Shown piece by piece: positions 44,893 through 56,300 of a stretch of 64,000 nucleotides of DNA. Under the pieces are notes generated by a model that was not told where the DNA came from, did not search any database, and saw nothing but the letters and a program-made list of their open reading frames with translations. A program made the translations under genes and the position numbers. Each line of letters begins with the position of its first letter. Position 1 is the stretch's first letter. The DNA is taken from assembly GCA_034509735.1 (NCBI GenBank), contig JACGWO010000006.1, positions 3,859,001 to 3,923,000 of the forward strand, written 5' to 3'. This DNA is from Sesamum alatum. Its lineage: Eukaryota > Streptophyta > Magnoliopsida > Lamiales > Pedaliaceae.

Positions 44893-47463
44893 CTACAATT
44901 TTCGAGCTTCAAATAATATACAGCTATGAGACCTCATCTCATATGTTGCTAACCCGGGTTCAAGGGGAACGCCATCCACAGTGAAAAAACCAGGAAAAGG
45001 AAGTGCAGTATCGACCAGACGAACCCAAGTGGAATCGACTGCAGGTTGTGGGAGAGCAACTTTCTGTAAATGACTGGCACTGTTGAAGGCAACGAATAAA
45101 TCACCACCTGCATCTGGAGAACCAGATGTCGACTGGCTTGATTGTGCATCAGCCTTCAAAGTCATAGCTAGAAATTTGCACGACGGGTCATCCCACATTG
45201 GTGGGGTTTGATCAGTTCCATGCCATTCGATGTTATCTTCCTTTAAGAAGCTCCTCCTCTGGAGGATATCGCTTCGCCTTCTTCTCAACAAGCTCAAAAA
45301 TGAAATGAACTGTGTGATCTGAGTACCAAATCCTGATCTCAAAGCATTCCAATCCAAAGGTTTCCGGTCAGCGTATTCTTGGGAGCCTCCAGTGGATTGG
45401 CCACACTCGTCTCCCATGTTAAGGACGGGAACGCCCAAAGAGATAAACAAAATGAAGAGGTAATTGCGGATCTGCTTAAGTCGCCTCTCCAGCACAAGAG
45501 TTTTATTCGTCGGGCCCTCTTCCCCACAATTCCAACTCGATTCTGATTCGAAACTACTACTACTGAAGCTGACTAAGTCCACAAGAGTAAGTCCAACATT
45601 TCTTGTAATAAAATTGACAGAGAATGCTGGTCCTCGACCACCCAGAAAGAGATCCCCACTACCACAAAGCCGAGTTGCAAGGTTGCTTATAGGACCTTGA
45701 CCTCTCAAGAAGTTTCTCACGTCTACACAAAATTTTGCATTCATCTCTGCCCATCTCTTCCAGTGAGGGAACACTATTTCCTTTGTCTCCATGCCGCGTG
45801 GATCCCATGAGTCTGCTATTATCTTAGCTTTTGAAAGTACGGGATCAAAAGCAATAGCTTCAACCAGAGGAGGGCGTGAAAGAAACTCGCCATGGAACCC
45901 TCTCGTGAGATGAGATGCATTGATAAAACAGAATCCGTCAACATGAAACTCAATCACCCAATAACGGAGACTCTCTAAGATCATTTGTTGGACGATGGGG
46001 TAGTTGCAATTTAATGCATTTCTAGATTTCAAGTCGTCTCCTCCTTCAATATGATAATAAGAACTATCAATGTCTATTAGTGCGCCACCCTCACCTGTAT
46101 GGGTGAAAACAACTTCCAGTAAGACCTCGATTCCACTGGCATGCAACTTCTTTACCATCTCCTTCATGAATTTAGCAACAGTGGTTGGGTCGCCGGTAGG
46201 TCCACATGACCTTTCAGGAGAAAAGAAATGCAACGGAAAATAGGGTCCGTTTTCCTCATTGAAAGGGAAGATTGGCTCTAATAAGATGGCATTGACACCG
46301 AGATCTTTGAAATGATGCAATTTCTCAGAAATACCGGAGAAAGTTCCAGCAATATCACCAGGTAACTTACTAGACTTGTCTTTGGTGAAACCAGTAATGT
46401 TCAATCTATAAATAACTAAGTTCTCCATTGGTAAGCTAGGACGGAATTCACCACTCCAATCAAATGCAGGTTCCTTGTACAATTTTCCAAGGCATTTTCG
46501 TAGCAAACCCAACCCTAGGTCTTCAATAACCTTAGCATATGGATCCAACAGAACATGATGCCCTTTGTCGTCAGTAGCACTCCTGCAACGATAACCATAG
46601 CTCACAAAGGGCATAGAAGAATCTATTGATGCATGCCAAATATCACCTGAGCGATTGACATATGGATCCAGATCAATCTCTAAAGCAGGTTTCTCTACTG
46701 TTTCATCCGTATATAGACATAGAACAACACGTTCGGCACTGCGTGAGAAAAAGGCAAAGTTTATGGAACCATCATCTGAAAAAGAGATGCCCAGTGGGGA
46801 GGGATACCCTGAGCCAAAACCAACTGGCACAACAAAATTTGTTTTCCTTTGGCTTCTGATAGTTGAGATCTCTGAATTAGGACCTAATTTTGATTTTAAT
46901 AGAATTGAGACATAGAAAGGTGCTAAACTTTCCTCAAAATCCAACTCAACAGCTAACCTACCATCAGAATCCTTCACAAATGGGGTCTCGATGGTACTAT
47001 ATTTGCTATCAGCACTTGCTCGTTGAAAGTCCAACGGCATAAAACTTGTTGAATCAGCTCTAAACAGCCCCCAGATCATAACCAGCTCACCCTGTCCCTC
47101 ATAAAGCTGCAAGGATTCAACTTCAACATAAAGTCCATATTTGTTATTACGCTTCTTTTTAACGAGCGCTTTCAATTGACCACCAATTTCCATCCAAAAT
47201 CGATATGTAGCCATATTTTCTGACGCTTTCACAACAGAAACATCTGAATTGGCCACTGATTTCAATACGTGAGGCCCATAAGAAATCCTTTTTACATATT
47301 TCACCAGTCGTCCATTGAACATCGTTTGTTCAAGGTCCAAATTTTTAGGACCACTTACCACCCTTTTCCCATAATTGCCACAGTTGGCAGAAAACAACTT
47401 AGTTGATCCAACTATGACACTGCTTGGGCAATGCCACTGCATTAGACACGGTACTGGATGCAT
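44893..47463 (-). CDS. ISA2: Isoamylase 2, catalytically inactive starch-debranching subunit
   Basis: Intronless coding exon of 856 residues, as usual for ISA2. ISA2 forms a plastid complex with ISA1 that trims pre-amylopectin; ISA2 gives substrate binding and stability rather than catalysis. The N-terminal 60 or so residues have no acidic cluster and are plausible as a transit peptide. The CBM48-like domain is at about 225-330 (PSPLGISFSDDGSINFAFFSRSAERVVLCLY) and the GH13 barrel follows. The catalytic carboxylates are lost: DGFRFD becomes DGFCFI (nucleophile position Ile514), AEPWD becomes ADSWD (acid/base position Asp551), and HD becomes RN (Asn622). Region I also differs (EVVFTH, usual NH). 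These replacements are the family signature of ISA2 and argue for a functional, non-enzymatic subunit. The 5' leader is spliced and shared with another gene here. Confidence 0.96.
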   Translation of the reverse strand: MHPVPCLMQWHCPSSVIVGSTKLFSANCGNYGKRVVSGPKNLDLEQTMFNGRLVKYVKRISYGPHVLKSVANSDVSVVKASENMATYRFWMEIGGQLKALVKKKRNNKYGLYVEVESLQLYEGQGELVMIWGLFRADSTSFMPLDFQRASADSKYSTIETPFVKDSDGRLAVELDFEESLAPFYVSILLKSKLGPNSEISTIRSQRKTNFVVPVGFGSGYPSPLGISFSDDGSINFAFFSRSAERVVLCLYTDETVEKPALEIDLDPYVNRSGDIWHASIDSSMPFVSYGYRCRSATDDKGHHVLLDPYAKVIEDLGLGLLRKCLGKLYKEPAFDWSGEFRPSLPMENLVIYRLNITGFTKDKSSKLPGDIAGTFSGISEKLHHFKDLGVNAILLEPIFPFNEENGPYFPLHFFSPERSCGPTGDPTTVAKFMKEMVKKLHASGIEVLLEVVFTHTGEGGALIDIDSSYYHIEGGDDLKSRNALNCNYPIVQQMILESLRYWVIEFHVDGFCFINASHLTRGFHGEFLSRPPLVEAIAFDPVLSKAKIIADSWDPRGMETKEIVFPHWKRWAEMNAKFCVDVRNFLRGQGPISNLATRLCGSGDLFLGGRGPAFSVNFITRNVGLTLVDLVSFSSSSFESESSWNCGEEGPTNKTLVLERRLKQIRNYLFILFISLGVPVLNMGDECGQSTGGSQEYADRKPLDWNALRSGFGTQITQFISFLSLLRRRRSDILQRRSFLKEDNIEWHGTDQTPPMWDDPSCKFLAMTLKADAQSSQSTSGSPDAGGDLFVAFNSASHLQKVALPQPAVDSTWVRLVDTALPFPGFFTVDGVPLEPGLATYEMRSHSCILFEARKL

Positions 47464-47554
47464 GGCGTCTCAGGCGTATAGAAAATATTAGGTCACAAAT
47501 TCGGAGTTTGACCTGATCATATATCCTTGAGTCGTAATCTCTTCCTGCCGAGAA

Positions 47555-48211
47555 CAAGAACATTGGATAATTTTCAGAAATCTATCAGCCAACTATATCA
47601 ATAGTCTTAGAACTGCAAAAACTCTTTGCTTAATTTATGATAGATAAAGCACGTAATCAGTACAAGCTCTGTACAAGCAAGCATACCTTCGAGCGCATAA
47701 TTCATTCATTCTATCTAAATCCACCACGCAAAACAGCACAATAACAATTCGAAAATTTACATTAATTGAAAACAGGACCAAATGCCATGACAAAACTCAT
47801 AGAAACGAGACATGCATAACAGTTCTCCCACACACACAATAAAAAAAGCAGATGACATCAAAGAAAAAATTATCCAAAACAAGACACACAAAAGAAATCG
47901 CAAAAACCTCCAGAAAAACTCCGCACATTCTTCATCGAAATGCAAAACCAAAACTGCACACTCTAAAATTCCACCATAAAAAAGCAAAACAAATAGAATT
48001 AAACTCCAAAAAAAAAGGGATCTGGAGGAAACTCACGACTTGCGAACCAAGGATCCAGCAAGCTGAAGGCGAAGCCCAAAATCCAGCAAAGAACCCTAGC
48101 GAGAGAGATCAAATTGAAGCCAAAAACAACAGAGAGAAGTCGGTGAGAGGAGTGGGAGTGAAGTCTATTTAAGAGATAGAGGTGGGGGATTTTGTTCCTG
48201 ACATCCTGTCA
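47555..48211 (-). promoter_or_regulatory. ISA2 promoter-proximal region, leader exon and leader intron
   Basis: On the minus strand the leader exon ends at 48037 (CAAGTC|GTGAGTTTCC) and the intron probably ends with CTCGGCAG at 47545. A TATA-like TTAAATAGAC lies at about 48160-48170. The whole stretch is homologous, in the same order, to 18152-18905 in front of the seven-span gene. Confidence 0.75.
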
Positions 48212-48368
48212 GCCCCTTCACCAAGAGCTGGTGGCTAAATTAAATATATATATATATATATAATTTATTTCATTCTTGATTCAGTATCTTATATTTAATT
48301 ATAATAAATAAATAAAAGGTGTTGAGTATCTTTATCTTTATCTTGGAAATTAGTGATAAGTAGTGGGC

Positions 48369-49981
48369 AAATTACGATTTTGGTCTTTATACTTGGATAT
48401 TTATGTAGTTTTCGTTTTTAAATTTTTAGGCTTAATACTTTTAGCCCTCAAACTGTCAATTTTTGACAATTTTGATCTTTTTCGTCTGAGGCCGTTAGAA
48501 TTGACAAAAAACCTTACATACTGATGGTGTAAAATTCGAGAAAGTGTAGCCTAAGCACGTACACACCAAAACAATTCGAGAAGTTAAAGGAATGTAATGG
48601 AAAATGTAGATGTAGTTCTTCTTATTCATGAAAAAGATAAGTTTACAATGAATTCACCCCCTATTTATAGTAAATTTTAGGGGGTGAAATTACAATGTTG
48701 CCATTCGATCCTACGACCTAAAATTGATCCGCGGAGGGCATTTTCGTCATTCTGCTAGCCCACTCTCTTTTCAACTTCCTCCTCCTCAACTTCCCTCAAC
48801 TCCTTTTAACTTCCTTTTGGGAATCTTTGGGCTATTATTCATAAGTTGGAGGGTTTTCTTGCAAAGTGGATTTTTTCTCCACATCACATACACATCTCAT
48901 GAGGCAACTTTCCCGTCTTCAACTTGGTTTTATTCAATTATTGGTTGAAACCTCCATTTTTACAATTTTCTTCAAGCTTGGACAATTTATTTAAGAGGGA
49001 ATTGACCAGAAAATGAGTTCAAACTTTTAAGAATAAATTTTCTTCCCATTTTCAAGAAAATTAGAAGCTTGAGTGTATTTAGGTTGTTAATCATTTCCAC
49101 AAGAGATGTATTTCAACATACTACATCTTTTGTGTATAACATCTGCATCAAAATTGTAAACGGGTTCACTAATTTGCAGAAAATACATCTTTTGAGTATA
49201 ATATATGCATCAAAAAACTACAAACATGTGCACTAATTTGCTGAAAATACATCTCTTGTGGAAAAGATTAACCACCGAAATACACTCAAGCTTCTATATC
49301 TGCATGAGAATGAGAAGAAAATTATTCTTAGAGTTTTGAACCCATTTTTGGTTAATTTTCTCTCAAATAAATCGTCCAAACTTGAAGAAAATGGCGAAAT
49401 GAAGGTTTTCAACCAATAACTGAGAAGATCAAGTTCAAAGCGGGAAATGGAGGTTTTTTTCCCTACATTGTTGCCTCAGGTGCTGTGCATATGAGGTTTT
49501 CAATCTATTTTAACGGCCCTCAAACGGAATTGATCAAAACTGACAAAAACTTGATAATTTGAGGATTAAAAGTGTTAAGCACCGAGTCCTTTTGGGCTGC
49601 ACACTAGAGGAGAAAACATCTTGATGTCACCTATAGAGCGTTGCTTGCATCTTTGGTGCATCATATATGGCAAGAGCGCAATAGAAGATGTTTTCAATAG
49701 GAGTCTCGACCACCGAAGTTGTTAGCTCATTTAGTTTTGGAGCAAATTCGAAATAGGATTTTGAGCTTGAATAGGACACCTACATTAGAGGTGATAGCAA
49801 CCTATAGATTATGAAAAATTGCTTGGCAAGTATAATTTGGCATAGCAACACCCGAGCATATTGTACATAATTTTTTATTAATGCAATTTATATTTATCCC
49901 AAAAAATAAAAAGTGTTCAGCTTGTTTAGTACCTAAACAGCATAAATGGTTAAGCATAGGGATCAAAATCATAATTTTTCC
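48369..49981. mobile_element. Composite TIR element with internal long hairpin and a LINE fragment
   Basis: The outer ends are GGGCAAATTACGATTTTGGT and, inverted, ATCAAAATCATAATTTTTCC. An inner inverted pair is stronger: CTTAATACTTTTAGCCCTCA at about 48431 against GAGGATTAAAAGTGTTAAG at about 49562-49580, with about 70 bp matched. Inside this, 48945-49110 and 49215-49425 form another long inverted pair (ACAAGAGATGTATTTC / GAAAATACATCTCTTGTGG, CAAGCTTGGAC / GTCCAAACTTG). A 5'-truncated LINE piece follows at 49590-49920. Confidence 0.6.
49590..49920 (+). pseudogene. LINE (L1-type) 3' fragment
   Basis: A broken frame on the plus strand reads ASLVHHIWQERNRRCFQ, stop, then LLAHLVLEQIRNRILSLN and an end with several Trp. 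This is the look of the C-terminal zinc-binding region of plant L1-type reverse transcriptases (HHIWQERNRR). It ends in A-rich DNA near 49905-49915. 5' truncation and stops make it a dead copy. Confidence 0.6.
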
Positions 49982-50153
49982 TAAATAAAAAGTGTTCAGC
50001 TTGTAAGAGGGTAAATATGATATGTATTTAAGTCAAAAGGTGTAATTGTCATAAAATGTTACCTCCAAATTATTGTCATAAGGTTGATTCATAAAAACTA
50101 GCCATATTAATAATTTATACGGAATGTTGAATGAGTGTAAAAGTATAAATTTG

Positions 50154-50190
<37 letters not shown>

Positions 50191-50889
50191 TTCTTAAGTC
50201 AGTATTTTTCATCCAAAACTTAATGAAAGGGATGTAATTGTAAACCGATATTATTGAAAGGGGTGCAAGTGTTTTTTTTTTTATTTAGGAAACATATAAT
50301 TTTATATTTTTTTGATGGTGCTATGTGTAATTAATTAACCTTTCTTAAATATTTTGATATATTCCTCAATAAAAATATTTAATGTTTTTGTTTACTTTTA
50401 TTTCCTTCCTTCATGGGGTATTATTTTAAGGAAAAAAATTAAGATAAATGTTAATTCCTTAATTTAGTGCATAAAGTACATTTAACACTTTATTTTATCA
50501 TCATGCTACATAGATATTATATAAGGATTAAATAAATAAATAAATAACGAATTCGTTTTGATGATTAAATTGTCAAAATTGATTTGATATTTTATTAAAT
50601 AGATAAAAAAAATCAAGTTAAAATATGATTCTAAAACACGTGGTTGTTTGTTTTTGAAAGCGAGGTATGAGCTCTTAGAAATCAACGTACAAATTTAAAA
50701 AATAAAAGTTTAGATTTAATTAATTTTTAAATGTGAAACAAAATGTATTTCTTTAAATGAACATTAGACTTTGTTGCAATTTCAATATGACTTTTTAAAT
50801 TAAAGCTGAGATTTTTAGTAATAGAATTATTTAAATAGTGGTTTCTACCCATCCAAATTCTAATCACTCTCATTACAACCTTATTATAT
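49982..50889. other. Intergenic AT-rich DNA with an (AT)n(GT)n microsatellite
   Basis: The microsatellite is at about 50153-50192. A direct repeat of AATAAAAAGTGTTCAGCTTG occurs at about 49906 and 49985, flanking the end of the composite element. No gene recognised. Confidence 0.45.
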
Positions 50890-51510
50890 GTCACAAGTTC
50901 ATGTTAGGCCTTGCCTCGAACTTTCATTTTTGTTGCGATGACTGCCATGGTAACTGTTAGGGCGATTGCGGACGCTTTCTAGCCTAGCCTTTGATTTCGA
51001 CAGTAAAGGTAAGGAGATAGGCGATCAATAGCGCATAGAAAACATTCTATTCCATCCATTACTTTGATGCAGATCTATAATTCTATATCATATCCCAAGT
51101 TCTTGGGGTTTGACGATTGAATGCATTTCTAGAGATCCTCTTGCATTGGAAGAATTTCTTTAGATGGGAGTCAGTGCGTATGAATGTGGGTATGCCCTTC
51201 AAAGCACCTTAAAGCCTTTACTCACATTTTTGGACCCCGGAGCCATCACATGATTGAACTCACACAAAGCCTTCTAATGATTCCGTTAAGGAAAATATTC
51301 CATAATAAGATATACGAATAAGACGGATCAGACCGAATTTCCCATGCATTCTTTCCATCTCCACCGAATCGCCCCTATGCATAGCTCCTTCCCTCTTCTG
51401 TGAAGTTGAAGTGAGGCAAGCGAACCTCTCGATTGAGGGAGACCGATCTGAGTCAGTTTATCCAGTATTTTAGGAAGGTGCAGATTTAGAGGTTGGCCTA
51501 GGCAAAATAT
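50890..51510. other. Possible organelle-derived (mitochondrial) DNA insert
   Basis: The base composition is clearly GC-richer and less simple than the flanks, and phrases such as GAGGGAGACCGATCTGAGTC and AAGGAGATAGGCGATCAATA have the style of plant mitochondrial intergenic DNA. No complete organelle gene is present. The assignment is from general appearance, not from a match. Confidence 0.35.
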
Positions 51511-51522
51511 TTGAACCTTGAT

Positions 51523-51659
51523 GAAGCAGAATTTCTTTTAATAAAGGGACACTCCACCAGCGCAAAAATACTATAGATGCAAGATACAAGGCGGGCGGTG
51601 CGAACTCTGATTCGAACCGGGTATTCAATCCCGCCGCTGAGATGCTCAGTTGACTCCTT
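51523..51659 (-). repeat. Possible tRNA-related SINE-like insert
   Basis: Read on the minus strand it has GGTTCGAATC, a good polymerase III B box, in GC-rich DNA next to a CGGCGGG stretch. The segment is flanked by the 9-bp direct repeat AACCTTGAT (51514-51522 and 51660-51668). There is no convincing A box and no A-tail, so this is tentative. Confidence 0.3.
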
Positions 51660-51668
51660 AACCTTGAT

Positions 51669-51917
51669 ATGTTTACACAAATCACCTTTAACTTTTGCAT
51701 AATTACAGAAACCACTCTTGATAGTTAAAAAATAGAGGTAGTTTGTGTAATAATGTCGATACTTTTGAGGGGTATAAGTGTAATTTTCTAAAAAAAAAAT
51801 AGGGGTAGTTTGTGTAAATAATGCTTACATTATAATGGGTGTATGTGTAATTATTTAAAAAACGTGAGTTGTTTATGTAAACAGGCCATAGGTTAGGGGA
51901 TGCAAATGCAATTATCC
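51669..51917. mobile_element. Left-truncated family A MITE
   Basis: It starts within the TIR (TGTTTACACAAATCACC) and ends with a full right terminus (GGGATGCAAATGCAATTATC). The first 35 or so bases of the element are missing. Confidence 0.55.
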
Positions 51918-52798
51918 CTTTTATCAAAGGTCGTAGCTTTGAGTATTGGGTTCTGGTTCCATAAATGTCGGCGTCCTTCTACTTCTATAGTAAATTTTAA
52001 ATTTAGAATAAATTATATTGACACACTCTGAAATCAGGCCAAAATATACAAATACTTAATATTTTTTGTAAAATTATAGCTACACCCCCTGAAGTATGTT
52101 AGTGTAATGTTTTTTAGGAGGTGATGGTACAGAAAATAGTTGGGGGGTGCCATTACTAGAATATAATATAATATCATCAATTGCAATACAATATCTCCCC
52201 TTCACCTTTCTCTTTCTCCTGGCAAAGTTTATATAGAGGTGGAATATTGATTGCTACATTGAAAAAGGGGTTGAATTGTGCTCCATTGTCTCCTTGAATT
52301 GTACTCTATTGTCTCCTTGAATCTGGACTCTTTTTTAGATTTCATACATTATCCTCTTGAATTTGAACTACTTTCTATATTTTATTCATTAGAGACAATA
52401 ATGTCACTTACCCTTATATATATATATATATATATATATACCATTTTTAGGAAATATCAACCCTTCCTATTTTAAATTGTTTTTCCAGCTTCAATAAACG
52501 TGTTAGGGACTAATAACAAAAGCAAAGGTGTTCAGCTAAATTTATTTATAAAATCTTATAAATTTATATATCTTATAAAATGCTTCTAGAGTTTATAAAT
52601 ATTAAATTAAAATAAAACCTTAAAATATGAAATAAAATAAAACTATGAAGCTTATGAAATGAGAATAACAAAAATTTTATAATTAATATGGTAAACATAG
52701 AAGGCGTTCATTAAAAAAATAAATAAATTACTCTTAACTTTTTTCTATAAACTCATAACATCTTATTTCTTGACGTTGTAAACTCCTTATAATTAATC
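51918..52798. other. Intergenic DNA with a decayed family B MITE
   Basis: A family B left terminus (AATAAATTATATTGACACAC) is at about 52005; its right end is lost. (AT)n at about 52416-52440. No gene recognised. Confidence 0.4.
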
Positions 52799-52991
52799 GG
52801 GTAAATTATATTGACACCCTCTAAAGTTAGACAAAATATACAAAGACCCCCTGCCTTTTGCAATATTACAAATACACACCCCTTAAGGTTTATTACTAAT
52901 ACCCTTTAGGGAATGTAGTTATAATTTTGCATTAAATAGGAAGTGTTTATGTATTTTGGCTTAACATCAGGGGTGTTAATGTTATTTACCC
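52799..52991. mobile_element. Family B MITE
   Basis: GGGTAAATTATATTGACACC on the left; GGGTGTTAATGTTATTTACCC on the right. Flanks TAATTAATC and TAATTAATA match at 8 of 9. It lies about 320 bp past the end of the glycosyltransferase gene. Confidence 0.75.
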
Positions 52992-53312
52992 TAATTAATA
53001 TGGTTAGAAAGACTAAGATGACGACGACGACAACATCAACAAAAAAAAAAAAAAAGCAAAAAAAAAAAAACAAAAAAAGATAACAACAATTCAATCAACA
53101 GATGTGGTTTTAAGGTTATCTCATCCATTCATCACAAGAACTATGTAATTTACCATCCCTCAAACTATCAATAGCAACTGATAAATCTACATTTTCTGAG
53201 GGACCAAAACTTCTTCTTTGTGTTCTATACATTTGGCTACAAATGGCGGTAAACAAAATCGCAACGAGTCGAGAGATCTACTGATCTCTGGAGCTCGGAG
53301 TTTTAAAACGCT

Positions 53313-56300
53313 TCAAAATCCCATAACTTGGGACGAAAAATTCAGTAAAGGCTCTAAAGCGCTGGGATCGAACTTTCTAGCAAAGAGATAGCAGATAGGC
53401 GTCTTACCCGAGTTGTACGAGCATGTTCCGTTGTTCCTGAGCGACTGTATGAACCCTTCCGTCACATTAGCAGCTGTGAAGCTTGCTGGATGTGGGGCCA
53501 TTTCCGACCAATCAACGTAAGTTACAGTCCGGTTTGAGTTAAGGGCGCCATGGAATTTGTGCAAATATGTTGGGATGTAATGCTCGTCTGGGTAGCAAGA
53601 GGGCTTACAGTACTTCCTGAAGAGCATGTAGTACTTGGTGTCGGCAACTATCTTGATGGCTAGCGTACGGTGCATCTCGAACCACTGAGACCCTTTCCTC
53701 CATTCAGAAAGTTTGATGTCGGGTTTCATCCAACGGCTGTATCGACCACGGCCGTAACGAGTTGGGTCGTCGTATGACTCAACAAAACTGTGGGCAGACT
53801 CCACGAGGTACTTGTAGACGGTTGGGAAGTTGTAGATAGGGACGCAGCTCTCTGATAGAAGAACGAACCGCTCATTTGAGAAGTCGAGCAGGGCGTTGGC
53901 TAAAAGCCGTTTCTCCGCGTCGACCAAGGAGACTGAGCCCCATTCAACATGCTGCAAAATTTGGACAAAAGAACACTTGTTCATGAGGACAATATTGTCG
54001 CTACTGGCAGCATACTAAACATATGTTACAGAAAGTAAAAACTTGCGATTGATCCGAAAGAAACATGAGACACAGACGGCATCTTATTACCAATCATAGT
54101 CTGCATGAGTGCAGATATTCCATACTCTAGGAGACTAACTGTCGTGAGCTTTATAAGGTTGACATAATCATTCTGCCTCGGTTCTTACAATCTACGTTTC
54201 CTAGTACTGTTCAAGCTCGTAAGCAACTTCAGTCAATGTCCGGACTATCCGGACACTTGGGGTCATTCAGAGATATCATCCAATTAACTTCCCATAGAAA
54301 TCAGTCGGTCATATTTCAAACACGACGACTTGGAGGCATACCAGAACTATTACACCATAAATCCATAATATGAAATCAGCCTGCATGAATAAATTTGTAC
54401 TATACGACTCCATGTTCAATTAAAGGGTCGAAAGGTAAGGAGGCTTAGTTATAGCTAAATGAAGTGGAAAGCATTAGTCCAATAGTAGGGGTGAGCACAG
54501 TTTGGTAAACCAACCTAACTGTGCTGAAACGAAATTCGGTATGACTTTTTCTCGAAATTTCGATAATCAGCTCAATTTTTCAATTTTGGTCCGGTTAACC
54601 GAACTGAATATTGATTTTTTAAAAAATATATACATGTAATATCAATTTCAATTCGGTACGCATAAACCGAATGCACACCCCTACGCAATAGTGTTTTCCC
54701 AAGAAAAGTAATACAACTTATGAGGATTATTATTTCAATTTTTTTTTCATATCCGAAGACAAAAAGTTGAGACCCGTCTCTTTCTCTGAAATCCCTTATG
54801 ATGTTAATTAAATCTCTTTCCTCATTTCTTTTTGAGGAAATGTCTCGTGTGTCAATCCGAACGTGTTCGCTTTTGTCATTTTTCTAAGATAATTTTGAAA
54901 AAAAAGAAATTACAAAAAAAGGCTAGTTTCCGTAAACGCTTCAGTTCTATTTGGTGCAACAACTTGCTAGAAAGCAGAGTGCACAGCATCAAGTTTTACT
55001 GACATTCTGCCTAATGCAGGCTTCATGCTCAGCAACCATACACTCACATGGCAACGTGAGCCCGCTCCCGACTCGTTACTAATATTTGTCAGCCTCTGTC
55101 AACCTCGAATAATAAAGCAATCCAAGACACACGTTTGTAGGAAGGACAAGGCTGAGAATAGAACAGCTGATTGCCTACATTTCATTAGCAAAACAAATTC
55201 CACCGTATGTATGTCTACCCTTCACCATGTTCATAGTCAACACTACCTCGTCTATATTGTACATCTGTAAACAAAAGTCACATATTTCTCGACAAACAGG
55301 CGCAATAGTTCTGATTAATAACAGCTAAAGTAAGAGACAAATCATAGTCTAAACAGATCAGCCATCCACTTTAATTCTACAATCTCAATCTATCATAATT
55401 GTTGTCTAATGTAAGAACGTATACGAGCAACTGTCTAGAATGAAGTACTTCAAGTGACTAAGTGCCTCTTGTCATCCGTTCCTAAAACTAAGAGAAAAAG
55501 GTTACAAAGGTAAATCAACTACTTTCGTATATATACTTTAATAACGTCCTCGTGATATATAATCCTAAATTATCAAACGGAACTACCAAGAGAAGCATAA
55601 TCAACACAAGTATCACATAGATAAGCATCAAAATCCATACCTGACTTGGAATCTGGCGCCCGTAAAAGACAGACGAATTGGACACTTTGAGCTCATACCC
55701 AGGAAGAGCATGCACATAGATCGAATACATCTCCACCTCTTGCCCACTAAAGAACCTCTCCCACAACGGCAACATGGGCAACGGCCCTCGTGTCAAGAAC
55801 AGGAATGCCACCCTCGGCACCCTCCTAAAAGGAAACTCTTCCTTCTGAGGCACCAACGAGGCCCTCCAGAACAACTCACCGTCCGTCATTCTATGGCTCA
55901 AATTTCTCCGCCCGATGAAACTCCCTATTCCCAACGAACCATCCCCCTCACAACTTACCACCATCTTCCCATCAGGGCTAAATTGCTCGCTATCGAAATA
56001 TACATTCTTGAAGTTAAACTGGTCACTCTGGAAAGTAAAGTACCTATTAATATGTGAACTAGAAACTAATCCTACAACTACACCCACAACAAAAATTATC
56101 AAAGTTGAGATGAGTTTGAACAAACTGAGTGATGAATCCGCCACTGATCTTGACACTTGAGAATTGAATCTACTCTCAAGATCTTCTTTCTCCCTACTCC
56201 TAGCCATCTCTTCCTCCCTCTTTTCTCTTCTTTTTTCTTCTTTCCCTTTCCCCTTTTCCTCTACCAAATCTAAACGTCCCGGATTGCCAAAATCCACCAT
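53313..56300 (-). CDS. GT14 (core-2/I-branching, BC10-type) glycosyltransferase
   Basis: Two exons: 56300-55641 and 53951-53313, joined at Gln (CAG|GTATGG ... GCAG|CATGTT), 432 residues from the first Met or 401 from the Met at 56207, which starts MARSREKEDL and is equally plausible. It is a type II membrane protein: one anchor at about 60-82 (FKLISTLIIFVVGVVVGLV), then a lumenal stem and the DUF266/GT14 catalytic domain. Landmarks: PRVAFLFLTRGPLPMLPLWERFF, YSIYVHALPGYEL, HVEWGSVSLVDAEKRLLANALLD, RFVLLSESCVPIYNF, GRYSRWMKPDI, WRKGSQWFEMHR, YCKPSCYPDEHYIPTYLH and VTYVDWS. Rice BC10 of this family is needed for cell-wall strength and arabinogalactan-protein glycosylation; the donor and acceptor for this paralogue are not known. 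The C-terminus (FARKFDPSALEPLL) is complete. A hAT-like MITE sits in the intron. Confidence 0.93.
54486..54683. mobile_element. hAT-like MITE in the GT14 intron
   Basis: TIRs TAGGGGTGAGCA and TGCACACCCCTA, 198 bp. Flanks TCCAATAG and CGCAATAG match at 6 of 8, consistent with a decayed 8-bp duplication. The interior is itself palindromic around TTCGGT / ACCGAA. Confidence 0.7.
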
